From the NCBI RefSeq assembly GCF_006547145.1, contig NZ_CP041244.1, positions 7,440,001 through 7,504,000 of the forward strand: DNA of 64,000 nucleotides. The letters run 5' to 3'. The stretch is from Actinomadura sp. WMMA1423 (lineage in GTDB: Bacteria > Actinomycetota > Actinomycetes > Streptosporangiales > Streptosporangiaceae). Numbering within the stretch: the stretch's first letter is position 1; each line of letters starts with the position of its first letter. Position numbers and translations under genes: made by a program. Shown here one piece after another: positions 34,276-42,975 of this stretch. The notes beneath the pieces are model-generated. The model did not search any database. It had not been told where the DNA came from and worked only from the letters and a program-made list of their open reading frames with translations.

Positions 34276-36029
34276 CCGACCTTCCCGCGCTCGACCGCAC
34301 GCCGCTGATCGAGCGGCTCGCCCGGTTCGCCAAGGACTTCCCGGGCGACCGCGCCTACACGTTCATGGACTACATGACGGACCCGGACGGCGTCGCCACC
34401 CATGTCACCTGGGGGGAACTGGACCGGCGCGCCCGCGGCATCGCCGCCGCCATCCGCCGGGCCACCGGGCCCGGGCGTCGGGTCGCGCTGCTCGCACCGC
34501 AGGACCTGCACTACGTCACGGGGTTCCTCGGCGCCATGTACGCGCGGGTCGTCGGCGTCCCGCTGTTCTCCCCGGACCTGCCCGGCCACGGAGACCGGCT
34601 CCTCGCCGTCTACCGGGACGCCGATCCCGACGTCTTGATCACCACGAGCGCGTCGCTGCCGCACGTCCGCTCGTTCCTCGGGGGCGGGGACGTGCGGCGG
34701 CCCGCCGAGGTGATCGTCGCGGACGAGGTCGACGCCGCGCTCGACTGGACCCCCGAGCCGATCGACCCGGACGACGTCGCCTACCTGCAGTACACCTCCG
34801 GCTCGACCCGCACCCCCGCGGGTGTGATCATCACGCACGGGAACTTCGCCACGAACGCCGAGCAGCTCTGGCGGACGTTCGAGGGCGTCCCGCGCGTGTC
34901 GTCCGGCGTGAACTGGCTGCCCGTCTTCCACGACATGGGCCTGGTCACGACCGTCGCGCTGCCGCTGGTCTACGGCAACCCGGGCGTGATCATGGATCCG
35001 GTGGCGTTCGTCATGCGCCCGGTCCGCTGGCTGGAGCTGCTCAGCGATCAGTCCCACGCGTTCACCGGCGGGCCCAACTTCGCCTACGAGTACCTCACCG
35101 CGCAGGTCACCGAGGAGGAGAAGGCGAAGCTCGACCTGAGCGGCGTGCAGGTGTTCATGAACGGCGCGGAGCCGATCCGCGAGAGCACGCTCACCGGGTT
35201 CTACGAGGCGTTCAAGGACTGCGGGCTGCGGCCCGAGGCGCAGGTGTGCGCCTACGGGCTGGCCGAGGCGACCGTGTACGTGTCGGCGTCGTCCCGGTTC
35301 CGCGAGCCGACCCGCGTCGCGTTCGACCACGAGGCGCTGCGCCGGGGGACCGCCGAACCGTGCGACCCCGGCGCGCCCGGCGCGATCCAGCTCATCGCCT
35401 GCGGCACGTCCTACGGCCAGCACGTCGCCATCGCCGATCCCGACTCCGGCGTCCGGCTCGCGGACGGCGCCGTCGGGGAGATCTGGGTGCATGGCCCCAA
35501 CGTCGCGGCCGGCTACTGGGGACGTCCCGAGGCCACCAGGGAGACGTTCGAGGCGGAGCTCGCCGGACACGGGGACCTGCCGCGCTCCCCGTGGCTGCGC
35601 ACCGGGGACCTCGGCGTCCTGCACGGCGGGGAGCTGTTCGTCACCGGCCGGATCAAGGACCTGGTCATCGTGGACGGGCGCAACCACTACCCGCAGGACA
35701 TCGAGTTCACCGTCTCCGGCGCGCACAAGGCGATCCGCCGCGAGTACACGTGCGCGGTGGCCGTCGACACCGGCGACACCGAGGGCCTCGTCGTGGTCGC
35801 CGAGCGGAACCGCCGGGTGCCGATCGCGCTGCTGGACGCCGAAGACGCGGCGCGGGCGGTGCGGGCGGCGGTGAAGCAGCAGCACGACCTGCGCGTGCAC
35901 GACTTCGTGCTCATCGAGCCGGGCGGCCTGCCGCGCACCAGCAGCGGGAAGATCGCCCGGTCCGCGTGCCGGTCGGCCTACCTCGAGGGGACGCTGCCGG
36001 TCGTGGAGGCGGCCCCCAGGACCGGGTGA
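34272..36029 (+). CDS. Fatty acyl-AMP ligase (FAAL, FadD32-like)
   Basis: Product of 585 residues of the adenylate-forming superfamily. The A3 loop is YTSGSTRTPAGVIITHGN (about 175-192), with Arg-Thr-Pro in place of Gly-x-Pro, a FAAL signature. GLAEATVYVSAS, LRTGDLGVL and IVDGRNHYPQDIEFTV are typical of mycobacterial FadD32-type FAALs, and the terminal SGKIARSACR holds the catalytic lysine. FAALs activate long-chain fatty acids as AMP esters for acyl carriers of polyketide synthases rather than for CoA. No PKS or acyl carrier gene is in the window. Overlaps the desaturase stop. Confidence 0.9.
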   Translation: MTDLPALDRTPLIERLARFAKDFPGDRAYTFMDYMTDPDGVATHVTWGELDRRARGIAAAIRRATGPGRRVALLAPQDLHYVTGFLGAMYARVVGVPLFSPDLPGHGDRLLAVYRDADPDVLITTSASLPHVRSFLGGGDVRRPAEVIVADEVDAALDWTPEPIDPDDVAYLQYTSGSTRTPAGVIITHGNFATNAEQLWRTFEGVPRVSSGVNWLPVFHDMGLVTTVALPLVYGNPGVIMDPVAFVMRPVRWLELLSDQSHAFTGGPNFAYEYLTAQVTEEEKAKLDLSGVQVFMNGAEPIRESTLTGFYEAFKDCGLRPEAQVCAYGLAEATVYVSASSRFREPTRVAFDHEALRRGTAEPCDPGAPGAIQLIACGTSYGQHVAIADPDSGVRLADGAVGEIWVHGPNVAAGYWGRPEATRETFEAELAGHGDLPRSPWLRTGDLGVLHGGELFVTGRIKDLVIVDGRNHYPQDIEFTVSGAHKAIRREYTCAVAVDTGDTEGLVVVAERNRRVPIALLDAEDAARAVRAAVKQQHDLRVHDFVLIEPGGLPRTSSGKIARSACRSAYLEGTLPVVEAAPRTG

Positions 36030-36045
36030 GCCGGAAGGGCGCCCC

Positions 36046-37299
36046 TCACGCGCGCTCCCCGTCGGCTCCGCCGCGCAGCCAGACGGGGAGCAGCAGCATC
36101 AGCTCCAGCCGGACCGCCGGGTCCTCGATGTCGTAGTCGAAGATCTCGTGCAGCTGCGCCAGCCGGTACCGGACGGTCTGCGGGTGCACGCACAGCGCCT
36201 CCGCGGCGTCCGTCGCGTTGAAGCCGTGCTTGAGGCACTCCAGCAGCGTCGCCGCCAGCCGGTCGCCGCGGTGCCGGCCGAGCGCGGTGAGCGGGGCCAG
36301 CCGGCGGCGCGCGGCCGCCTCGGCGAGCGTCCAGCCCTCCTGGAGCAGCAGGTCGGGCACGTACCGGTCGGCGTGGACGAGCGTGCCGGGCCCCTGCCGG
36401 TGCAGGTGCCCGGCCGCCATCGAGTCGAGGGTCCGGTGGGCCCAGTGCAGCGAGACCCCGGCCCGGTCCAGCGGCACCGAGGGCCCGACCGCGCCCGCCC
36501 AGCCGCCGAGGGTGGAGGTCAGCCGGTCGGGGCCGCCGGGACGGTCCGGGTCGGGCATCACCAGGCACGGCCGCCCGCGGTCGAGGCCGCTCAGCAGGGA
36601 CGGGGGCAGCCCGGCGGGCCCCTCCCCGCCGGTGCCGGGCCGCGGCTCCAGCACGATCACGGCCAGCCGCTCGGGCAGCGGCCAGCCGGCCAGGACGGCC
36701 TGCTCGGCGACGACGTCCCGCGGCGCCGGGGGGTCGGACAGCAGCAGGCTCATCAGCCGGCCGCGGCGCTGCTCCCGCTCGCCCGCGGCCTTCTCCCGGG
36801 CCCGGGCGTAGCCCTGGGCGGCGGCGGACGCCAGCAGGTCCAGGTAGGCGAGGTTCGCCTCGGTGAGCGCGATCGCCAGGTCGCGGGGCTTCATCAGCCG
36901 GTCGGCCTCCCGCGACAGGTACCGCCACGCGGTCCTGGAGGCGACCCGCATCGCGTTCTGCAGGTGCTCCAGCCCGCGCCCCTCCATCGCCTCCCCGTAC
37001 CCGATGTCGAAGTAGACCTGGTGCACCTCCTGCCAGGAGGTGTCGGGGTCGGCGATCATCTGCACGAAGTGGCCCATGCCCCGCGCCGTCGCGAGCCGCA
37101 TCACGTCGATGTAGACGGGGTCGTCCGGCCGCGCGTACTCGGGGACGTGCCGCAGCACCCCCTCCACCATGGAGTCGACCAGCGCCGGAAGGTGCGGGCG
37201 CATCCACTGCGCCTCTTCTCGCGGTACGTCGCGCCAGGGCTCCCCCGACAGATCGTCGATCGGGGCGGGCCTCTCGTGCAGCTCCGTCAAAGCGGTCAC
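36046..37299 (-). CDS. PucR-type helix-turn-helix regulator
   Basis: Product of 417 residues. The N-terminal half is helical (RPHLPALVDSMVEGVLRHVPEY, EVHQVYFDIGYGEAMEGRG) without a clear ligand-binding family. The C terminus has the PucR/CdaR DNA-binding helix: TLLECLKHGFNATDAAEALC then VHPQTVRYRLAQLHEIFDYD (about 355-395). Proteins of this kind often sit beside lipid genes in actinomycetes. It converges on the lipase-desaturase-FAAL operon (16-bp gap). GTG 37299 overlaps its own GGAGG, so a slightly later start is possible. A GTGACAAGG-N10-CCTTGTCAC dyad lies 67 bp upstream. Confidence 0.85.
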   Translation of the reverse strand: MTALTELHERPAPIDDLSGEPWRDVPREEAQWMRPHLPALVDSMVEGVLRHVPEYARPDDPVYIDVMRLATARGMGHFVQMIADPDTSWQEVHQVYFDIGYGEAMEGRGLEHLQNAMRVASRTAWRYLSREADRLMKPRDLAIALTEANLAYLDLLASAAAQGYARAREKAAGEREQRRGRLMSLLLSDPPAPRDVVAEQAVLAGWPLPERLAVIVLEPRPGTGGEGPAGLPPSLLSGLDRGRPCLVMPDPDRPGGPDRLTSTLGGWAGAVGPSVPLDRAGVSLHWAHRTLDSMAAGHLHRQGPGTLVHADRYVPDLLLQEGWTLAEAAARRRLAPLTALGRHRGDRLAATLLECLKHGFNATDAAEALCVHPQTVRYRLAQLHEIFDYDIEDPAVRLELMLLLPVWLRGGADGERA

Positions 37300-37365
37300 C
37301 TCCGTCAGCGGACACGCTGGGGCCGCCAGGCTAGGTAACGTGCGTCACACAGGACACTCACATCG

Positions 37366-37393
37366 GTGACAAGGCCGCCCGATTCCTTGTCAC
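37366..37393. promoter_or_regulatory. Perfect 9-bp inverted repeat upstream of the PucR gene
   Basis: GTGACAAGG (37366-37374) and CCTTGTCAC (37385-37393) are perfect arms around a 10-bp spacer, and a third GACAAGG lies at 37421-37427. The site is in the promoter region of the PucR-type gene, so autoregulation is plausible. Confidence 0.5.
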
Positions 37394-37436
37394 GCGCGGC
37401 GGATGCGCCTGGCCGCGACGGACAAGGAGTGGTCCC

Positions 37437-38279
37437 TCAGGCCGCGGCCAGGGTCAGCAGGACGACGGCCGCCCCCGCCCCCGCCAGCCCCGCGGCCTGC
37501 GTCCTCGACAGGCGCTCGCGCAGCGCCGTGACGCCGAGCAGCACCGGCACCACCGGGTACAGCGAGGACAGCACGACCGCGATGACGACGATCTGCTGCC
37601 GGGTCGCGAGGAGGTAGCAGACGAGCGCCGCCGCCGCGAGGCCTCCGTTCAGCGCCGACCAGGGCCCCAGCGCCCCGCTCGGCATGCGCCGGCCGGGCGC
37701 GCACATCATCGGCGCGATCGCGAGGACGGCCGTCACCCGTCCCGCCGCGACGGGCCAGAGCCCGGAGTCCTCGCCGGCCTGCGCCAGGGCCAGGTACTGG
37801 ACGCCGATCCCGGCGCCCGCGGCGAGGCCGTTCACCAGCGCCGCGCGGACCCGGCCCCCCTCGTCCGAGCGCGACCGGGACACCAGCCACAACGCGGGCA
37901 CCACCACGGCGATCCCCAGCCAGGCCGCCGGCGTGGGCCGGTCGCCGAGGAACGCGACGCCGGCGACGACCGGCAGCGCCACCCCGCCGACCGCGCTGAC
38001 CGGGACGACGATGCTCAGCTTCCCCTTGCTGACGCCCCGGTAGAGGAAGACCATCGCCAGGCCCGTCCCGGCACCGGAGAGCGCCCCCCAGGCCAGGTCG
38101 CCAGCGGTCATCGCAGGGGCGGGCACGGCCGGCGCGGCGGCGGCCGCGCACACGAGCCCGCCGATCTGGCCGAGCAGCGCGACGGCGGTGAAGTCGGCGC
38201 GCCGCGCCAGCAGCCCGCCCCAGACGTCGGCGACGCCGTAGAGCACCGCCGAGGCGAGGGCCAGGAGGACGCCCGTCAC
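37437..38279 (-). CDS. EamA/DMT-family transporter
   Basis: Product of 280 residues from GTG 38279, whose start overlaps the stop of the upstream MarR gene (GTGA); the frame runs further upstream only as a shadow. About ten hydrophobic helices in two homologous halves, the drug/metabolite transporter layout of EamA proteins, with LYRGVSKGKLSIVVPVSAVG ending helix 3 and a matching LSSLYPVVPVLLGV in the second half. Such proteins export amino acids or small metabolites. Coupled to MarR, it is likely the regulated target. Confidence 0.87.
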   Translation of the reverse strand: MTGVLLALASAVLYGVADVWGGLLARRADFTAVALLGQIGGLVCAAAAAPAVPAPAMTAGDLAWGALSGAGTGLAMVFLYRGVSKGKLSIVVPVSAVGGVALPVVAGVAFLGDRPTPAAWLGIAVVVPALWLVSRSRSDEGGRVRAALVNGLAAGAGIGVQYLALAQAGEDSGLWPVAAGRVTAVLAIAPMMCAPGRRMPSGALGPWSALNGGLAAAALVCYLLATRQQIVVIAVVLSSLYPVVPVLLGVTALRERLSRTQAAGLAGAGAAVVLLTLAAA

Positions 38280-38794
38280 GCGCGCCCCGCGTCCCGCTCG
38301 GCCTGGCCGACCGGGCAGACCTCGCCGCTCGTGCAGCATCCCCGGTCGCAGAGCCGGCAGATGACGTCCGAGTCGCCGATCTCCTCGTAGAGGCGGGCCA
38401 GGAGCTTGGCCAGCAGCCCGGTCAGCGCTTCGCGCTCCCCGTCGTCCAGGACGGCCAGCACACCGGCGAGCGGCGCTTCCCGGGCGGAGAGCATCCGGCG
38501 CACCGCCTCCTCGCCCTCCGGTGTCAGCAGCACCTGGACGGCGCGCCCCCGGCCGGGACGGCGCCGGGCCAGGCCCGCGGCCTCAAGGCCGTCCACCATG
38601 CGGGCGGCGGCGGACTGGGTCAGCCCGACCCGCCGCCCCAGTTCGGTGACGCCGAGGCCCGGCGCGTGCGACAGCACCACCAGCGCCCCCGCGCCGCTCG
38701 CGCTCACCCGTCCCGCGCCCGTCGCCCCGGCCAGCACGAGGTCGGTCACCGCCAGCGAGGCGGCGCCCAGCAGATTCGCCACTCTGTCATGCAT
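38276..38794 (-). CDS. MarR-family regulator with Cys-rich C terminus
   Basis: Product of 172 residues. MarR winged helix: VTELGRRVGLTQSAAARMVD (about 48-68) and wing RRPGRGRAVQVLLTPEGEEAV. Unusual is the tail after the last helix: CRLCDRGCCTSGEVCPVG, five cysteines as C-x2-C-x3-CC-x5-C, which could bind a metal or sense thiol oxidation. The ATG at 38794 lies inside a CATGCATG-AGG-CATGCATG repeat, so binding there would block its own translation start and transcription. Translationally coupled to the EamA gene by GTGA. Confidence 0.88.
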   Translation of the reverse strand: MHDRVANLLGAASLAVTDLVLAGATGAGRVSASGAGALVVLSHAPGLGVTELGRRVGLTQSAAARMVDGLEAAGLARRRPGRGRAVQVLLTPEGEEAVRRMLSAREAPLAGVLAVLDDGEREALTGLLAKLLARLYEEIGDSDVICRLCDRGCCTSGEVCPVGQAERDAGRA

Positions 38795-38806
38795 GAGGCA
38801 TGCATG
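38788..38806. promoter_or_regulatory. CATGCATG-N3-CATGCATG operator-like repeat
   Basis: Two copies of the self-palindromic octamer CATGCATG flank AGG, centred 3 bp upstream of the first base of the MarR start codon (38794). The site is both an inverted and a direct repeat. A TAACAT hexamer follows just upstream (minus strand), where a -10 box for a nearly leaderless transcript would be. Confidence 0.55.
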
Positions 38807-38894
38807 TTAGCAGGGCGCGGGCGCGCCCCCGGCGGGGACGGCGCCGTTTGCGTGCCATGCTGGCCGGGTAGCGCTGCATGTCGGAGGTCGCCTG

Positions 38895-40214
38895 ATGGAT
38901 CGCGGAGCCGTGCCCGGCGCGGGGGAGGACGGCCGGCGGCGGATCGCCCGCACGGACGTGCTGCTCGCCGACCCCCGCCTCGCGCGTGCGGCGCAGCGGC
39001 TCGGGCGAGGGGTGGTGAAGGCGGCGGTCGTCGCGGCCCAGCGCCGGGCCCGCGCCGGCGAGATCGCGCCGGAGGCGGTGGCCGACACCGCTGCCGCGTC
39101 GCTGCCGCCGAGCGCCTCCGGGCTGCGGCCGGTGATCAACGCGACCGGCGTCCTGCTGCATACCAACCTCGGGCGGGCGCCGCTGTCGGAGGCCGCCCGC
39201 GAGGCCGTGGCCGTGGCGTCCGGCGCCACCGACGTGGAACTCGACCTGGAGACCGGGCGCCGCGCCAGGCGCGGGCGGTCGGTGCTCGCGGCGCTGCTGG
39301 AGCGGGTGCCGGAGGCGGAGGCCGCGCACGTGGTCAACAACGGCGCGGCGGCGCTCGTGCTGGCCGCGGCCGTCCTCGCGCCCGGCCGGGAGATCGTCAT
39401 CAGCCGCGGCGAGATGGTGGAGATCGGCGACGGGTTCCGCATCCCCGAACTGCTCGCCTCGACCGGCGCCCGGCTGCGCGAGGTCGGCACCACGAACCGG
39501 ACCGCGCCGGACGACTACGCGGCGGCCGTCGGCGAGGAGACCGGGTTCATCCTCAAGGTGCACCCCTCGAACTTCCGCATGACCGGCTTCACGCGGGGCG
39601 CGGACGTCGCGGAGCTGACCGGGCTCGGGGTGCCGGTCGTCGCCGACATCGGGTCCGGCCTGCTCGCCCCCGACCCGCTCCTGCCGGACGAGCCCGACGC
39701 CGCGTCCATGCTCAAGGCGGGCGCCGACCTCGTCACCGCCAGCGGCGACAAGCTGCTCGGCGGGCCGCAGTGCGGGCTCGTCCTCGGACGGGGCGAGCCG
39801 GTGCGCCGGCTCGCCCGCCATCCGCTCGCGCGGGCGTTGCGGGTCGACAAGCTGACCCTCGCCGCCCTGGAGGCCACCCTTCGGGGGCCGCGCACCCCGA
39901 CCGCCGAGGCGCTGCACGCCCCCGCGGAGGCGGTGCGCGAACGCGCCGAGCGGCTCGCCGCCCTGCTGCGGGACGCGGGCGTGGAGGCGGCGGCCGTCGG
40001 CAGCGAGGCGGCGGTCGGCGGCGGCGGCGCGCCGGGCGTCGTCCTGCCGAGCGCGGCCGTGGCGGTGCCCGAGCCGTACGCGGCGCGCCTGCGCCGGGGG
40101 ACGCCCGCCGTGATGGGCCGGGTCGAGGACGGGCGGTGCCTGCTCGACCTGCGCTCGGTCCCGCCGGACCAGGACGGCGTCCTGGCGGAGGCCGTCCGGG
40201 CGGCGGTCCGATGA
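38895..40214 (+). CDS. selA: L-seryl-tRNA(Sec) selenium transferase
   Basis: Product of 439 residues, fold-type I PLP enzyme that converts Ser-tRNA(Sec) to Sec-tRNA(Sec) using selenophosphate. Seen: RPVINATGVLLHTNLGRAP, DLETGRRARRG, VVNNGAAALVL, HPSNFRMTGF, VADIGSGLL and the PLP lysine K286 in SGDKLLGGPQCGL. Good ribosome-binding site GGAGG before ATG 38895. Its stop overlaps the selB start (ATGA). It begins the selA-selB-selD operon whose user, a TGA-containing formate dehydrogenase, is convergent at the end of the operon. tRNA(Sec) (selC) was not found here. Confidence 0.96.
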   Translation: MDRGAVPGAGEDGRRRIARTDVLLADPRLARAAQRLGRGVVKAAVVAAQRRARAGEIAPEAVADTAAASLPPSASGLRPVINATGVLLHTNLGRAPLSEAAREAVAVASGATDVELDLETGRRARRGRSVLAALLERVPEAEAAHVVNNGAAALVLAAAVLAPGREIVISRGEMVEIGDGFRIPELLASTGARLREVGTTNRTAPDDYAAAVGEETGFILKVHPSNFRMTGFTRGADVAELTGLGVPVVADIGSGLLAPDPLLPDEPDAASMLKAGADLVTASGDKLLGGPQCGLVLGRGEPVRRLARHPLARALRVDKLTLAALEATLRGPRTPTAEALHAPAEAVRERAERLAALLRDAGVEAAAVGSEAAVGGGGAPGVVLPSAAVAVPEPYAARLRRGTPAVMGRVEDGRCLLDLRSVPPDQDGVLAEAVRAAVR

Positions 40215-42001
40215 CGCACGTCGTCGCGACCGCCGGGCACGTCGACCACGGGAAGTCCACGCTGGTCCGCGCCCTCACCGGGATGGAGCCCGACCGGCTT
40301 GAGGAGGAGCGGCGCCGCGGCCTCACCATCGAGCTCGGCTTCGCCTGGACGACCCTGCCGGGCGGCGACCGGATCGCCTTCGTGGACGTCCCCGGCCACG
40401 AGCGGCTCGTCACCACGATGCTCGCCGGTGTCGGACCCGTCCCGGCCGTCATGTTCGTCGTGGCGGCCGACCAGGGCTGGCAGCGCCAGTCCGAGGAGCA
40501 CCTCGCGGTCCTGGACGCGCTCGGCGTCCGGCACGGCCTCCTCGTCGTCACGCGCGGCGACCTCGCCGACGGGGAGGCGGCGGCCCGGGTGCGCGAGGAG
40601 GCGCTCGCCCGCATCGCGGCCACCTCGCTCGGCCGCGTGGAATCGGTGACGGTCAGCGGCGCCACCGGCGCCGGCATCGGCGGGCTGCGCGCGGCGCTGG
40701 AGCGCCTCACCGGTTCCCTCCCGGACCCCGACCTGGACGCCGACGTCCGGCTCTGGATCGATCGCGTCTTCACAGTCCGCGGCAGGGGCACGATCGTGAC
40801 CGGCACCCTCGGCGCGGGGGCGATCAAGGTCGGCGACCGCCTGGCCGCCGGCGACGCCCGCCTGCGCGTGCGGGGGCTGCAGAGCCTCAAGGAGGACCAC
40901 CGGCGGATCGGCGCCGTCGCGCGCGTCGCCGTCAACCTGCACGGGGACGCGGGGGAGATCGGCCGGGGCGACGCCCTGCTCACCCCCGGGCGCTGGCTCA
41001 CCACCGAGGTCGTCGACGTCCGGCTGCGCGGCGACCCCGCGTCCGACCTGCCGCGCGAGCTGACGCTCCACGCGGGCTCGGCGGCGGTGCCGGTCCACGT
41101 CCGACCCCTCGGCGACGACACCGCGCGGCTGTCGCTGCGCCGCCCCCTGCCGCTCCGCGTCGGGGACGTCGCCCTGCTGCGCGACCCCGGGCGGCACCGC
41201 GTCCCGGCCGGGGTGACGGTGCTGGACGTCCGGCCCGAGCCGTTCGCGCGGCGCGGTGCGGCGGCGGCGCGGGCCCGCGTGCTCGCCGGGATGACCGGAC
41301 GCCCGGACGGCGCCGAGGAGGTCCGCCGCCGCGGCCTGATCAGGCGGTCGGACCTGGTGGCGATGGGGGTCCCCGTCCCGTTCGAGCCGGTCGCGGGGGA
41401 GTGGCTCGCCGATCCCGCCCTCTGGAGGGACCTGCGCGAGCGGCTCGCGGCGGCCGTCGAGGAGCACGCCGAGGCCCACCCGACCGACCCCGGCCTCCCG
41501 GCCGACGCCGCCCGCCGCGCCCTCGGCCTCCCCGACCGCGCCCTCGTCGACGTTCTCGCCGAGGGCCTGCGGCGGCGCGACGGCAGGCTCTACGGCCGGG
41601 CGACCGCGCCCGAACTGCCGCCGCCCGTGCGCGAGGCCGTCGACGCCGTCCGCCGCGACCTGGCCGCGAACCCGTTCCAGGCGCCGGACGCGAACCGGCT
41701 CGCCGAGCTCGGCCTCACCCCGAAGATGCTCGCCGTGGCCGCCGCGGCCGGCGAGCTCCTCAAGGTGGCCGACGGCGTCGTCCTGCTCCCCGGCGACGAC
41801 GCCCGCGCCGCCGGCCTGCTCGCCGGGCTCGGCGGTCCCTTCACGTTGAGCGAGGCGCGCCGCGCGCTCGGCACCACCCGCCGCGTCGCCGTCCCCCTCA
41901 TGGAGTACCTGGACGACCAGGGCTACACCGTCCGGGTGGACGACCTCCGCCGCCGCTGCACAGAGAGGAACGCATGCGCGAACCGCAGAGGAAACGGCTG
42001 A
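40211..42001 (+). CDS. selB: Selenocysteine-specific translation elongation factor SelB
   Basis: Product of 596 residues. GTPase domain: G1 AGHVDHGKST (8-17), G2 region RGLTIELGFAW, G3 DVPGHERLV; the guanine-recognition motif reads VTRGDLAD where SelB usually has TKAD. EF-Tu-like domains II/III (FTVRGRGTIVTGTLGAG) follow. The C-terminal third (about 370-596) has the winged helices that bind the SECIS hairpin (LRRRDGRLYGR, PNRLAELGL-like, RRVAVPLMEYLDDQGYTVR). It delivers Sec-tRNA at UGA. Starts inside the selA stop; ends 28 bp after the selD start, so those two genes overlap. Confidence 0.96.
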   Translation: MTHVVATAGHVDHGKSTLVRALTGMEPDRLEEERRRGLTIELGFAWTTLPGGDRIAFVDVPGHERLVTTMLAGVGPVPAVMFVVAADQGWQRQSEEHLAVLDALGVRHGLLVVTRGDLADGEAAARVREEALARIAATSLGRVESVTVSGATGAGIGGLRAALERLTGSLPDPDLDADVRLWIDRVFTVRGRGTIVTGTLGAGAIKVGDRLAAGDARLRVRGLQSLKEDHRRIGAVARVAVNLHGDAGEIGRGDALLTPGRWLTTEVVDVRLRGDPASDLPRELTLHAGSAAVPVHVRPLGDDTARLSLRRPLPLRVGDVALLRDPGRHRVPAGVTVLDVRPEPFARRGAAAARARVLAGMTGRPDGAEEVRRRGLIRRSDLVAMGVPVPFEPVAGEWLADPALWRDLRERLAAAVEEHAEAHPTDPGLPADAARRALGLPDRALVDVLAEGLRRRDGRLYGRATAPELPPPVREAVDAVRRDLAANPFQAPDANRLAELGLTPKMLAVAAAAGELLKVADGVVLLPGDDARAAGLLAGLGGPFTLSEARRALGTTRRVAVPLMEYLDDQGYTVRVDDLRRRCTERNACANRRGNG

Positions 42002-42975
42002 CCCAGTACGCGCACGGCGGCGGCTGCGCCTGCAAGATCCCGCCGGGCGAGCTGGAGGAGGTCGTCGCCGGCCTCGGCGCCGCGCCCGCCTCGCCCAACG
42101 CCGACCTGCTCGTCGGCCTGGAGACCGGCGACGACGCGGCCGTGGTCCGGCTCCAGGACGGCCTCGCCGCCGTCGCCACCGCCGACTTCTTCACCCCCGT
42201 CGTCGACGACCCCTACGACTGGGGGCGCATCGCCGCCGCGAACGCCCTCTCCGACGTCTACGCGATCGGCGGCCGTCCCGTCGTCGCGGTGAACCTGCTC
42301 GCCTGGCCGCGCGAGGTCCTGCCGTTCGAGCTGGCGCGCGAGGTCCTGCGCGGCGGCCTCGACGTCGCCGCCGAGGCGGGCTGCCATGTCGGCGGCGGCC
42401 ACAGCGTGGACGACCCCGAGCCGAAGTACGGCATGGCCGTCACCGGGGTCGCCGACCCCGCGCGCCTCCTGCGCAACGACACGGGGAAGCCGGGCACGGC
42501 GCTCAGCCTCACCAAGCCGCTCGGCCTCGGCGTCCTGAACAACCGGCACAAGGCGACGGGCGAGGTCTTCGCGCACGCCGTCGCGACCATGGCCGAGCTG
42601 AACCGCGACGCCTCCGCCGCCGCGCTGGCGGCCGGGATCGGCTGCGCCACCGACGTGACCGGCTTCGGGCTCCTCGGCCACCTCTACAAGATGGCCCGCG
42701 CGTCCGGGGTGACCGCCGTGGTCGACGCGGCCGCCGTCCCCTACCTCGACGGCGCCCGCGCGTCCCTCCGGGACGGGTACGTCTCCGGCGGGACGCGCCG
42801 CAACCTCGACTGGGTCGCCCCGCACACCGACTTCGGGGCCACCGGCGAGGACGACCGGCTCCTGCTCGCCGACGCCCAGACCTCCGGCGGCCTCCTGCTC
42901 GCGGGCGAGATCCCCGGCGCCCCCGTCATCGGCGAACTCGTCCCCGCCGGCGAACACCCGCTGGTCGTCCGCTAG
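41974..42975 (+). CDS. selD: Selenide, water dikinase (selenophosphate synthetase)
   Basis: Product of 333 residues. The N-terminal catalytic loop is GGGCACKIPPG with C18, C20 and K21, so this is the Cys form rather than a selenoprotein. ATP-binding landmarks are VGLETGDDAAVVRL, ATADFFTPVVDDPYDWGRIAAANALSD (in parts), GGHSVDDPEPKYGMAVTG and CATDVTGFGLLGH. It makes selenophosphate for SelA. ATG 41974 follows AGAGAGGAA and overlaps the selB end by 28 bp; the frame upstream to 41401 is a shadow of selB. Its TAG stop is in a CTAG shared with fdhA. Confidence 0.96.
   Translation: MREPQRKRLTQYAHGGGCACKIPPGELEEVVAGLGAAPASPNADLLVGLETGDDAAVVRLQDGLAAVATADFFTPVVDDPYDWGRIAAANALSDVYAIGGRPVVAVNLLAWPREVLPFELAREVLRGGLDVAAEAGCHVGGGHSVDDPEPKYGMAVTGVADPARLLRNDTGKPGTALSLTKPLGLGVLNNRHKATGEVFAHAVATMAELNRDASAAALAAGIGCATDVTGFGLLGHLYKMARASGVTAVVDAAAVPYLDGARASLRDGYVSGGTRRNLDWVAPHTDFGATGEDDRLLLADAQTSGGLLLAGEIPGAPVIGELVPAGEHPLVVR

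Noticed and set aside
38807..38894. Possible selC (tRNA-Sec) in the gap before selA
   Set aside because: The 88-bp gap lacks an anticodon arm with TCA, a T-loop consensus and a foldable acceptor stem; no tRNA was seen elsewhere in the window.
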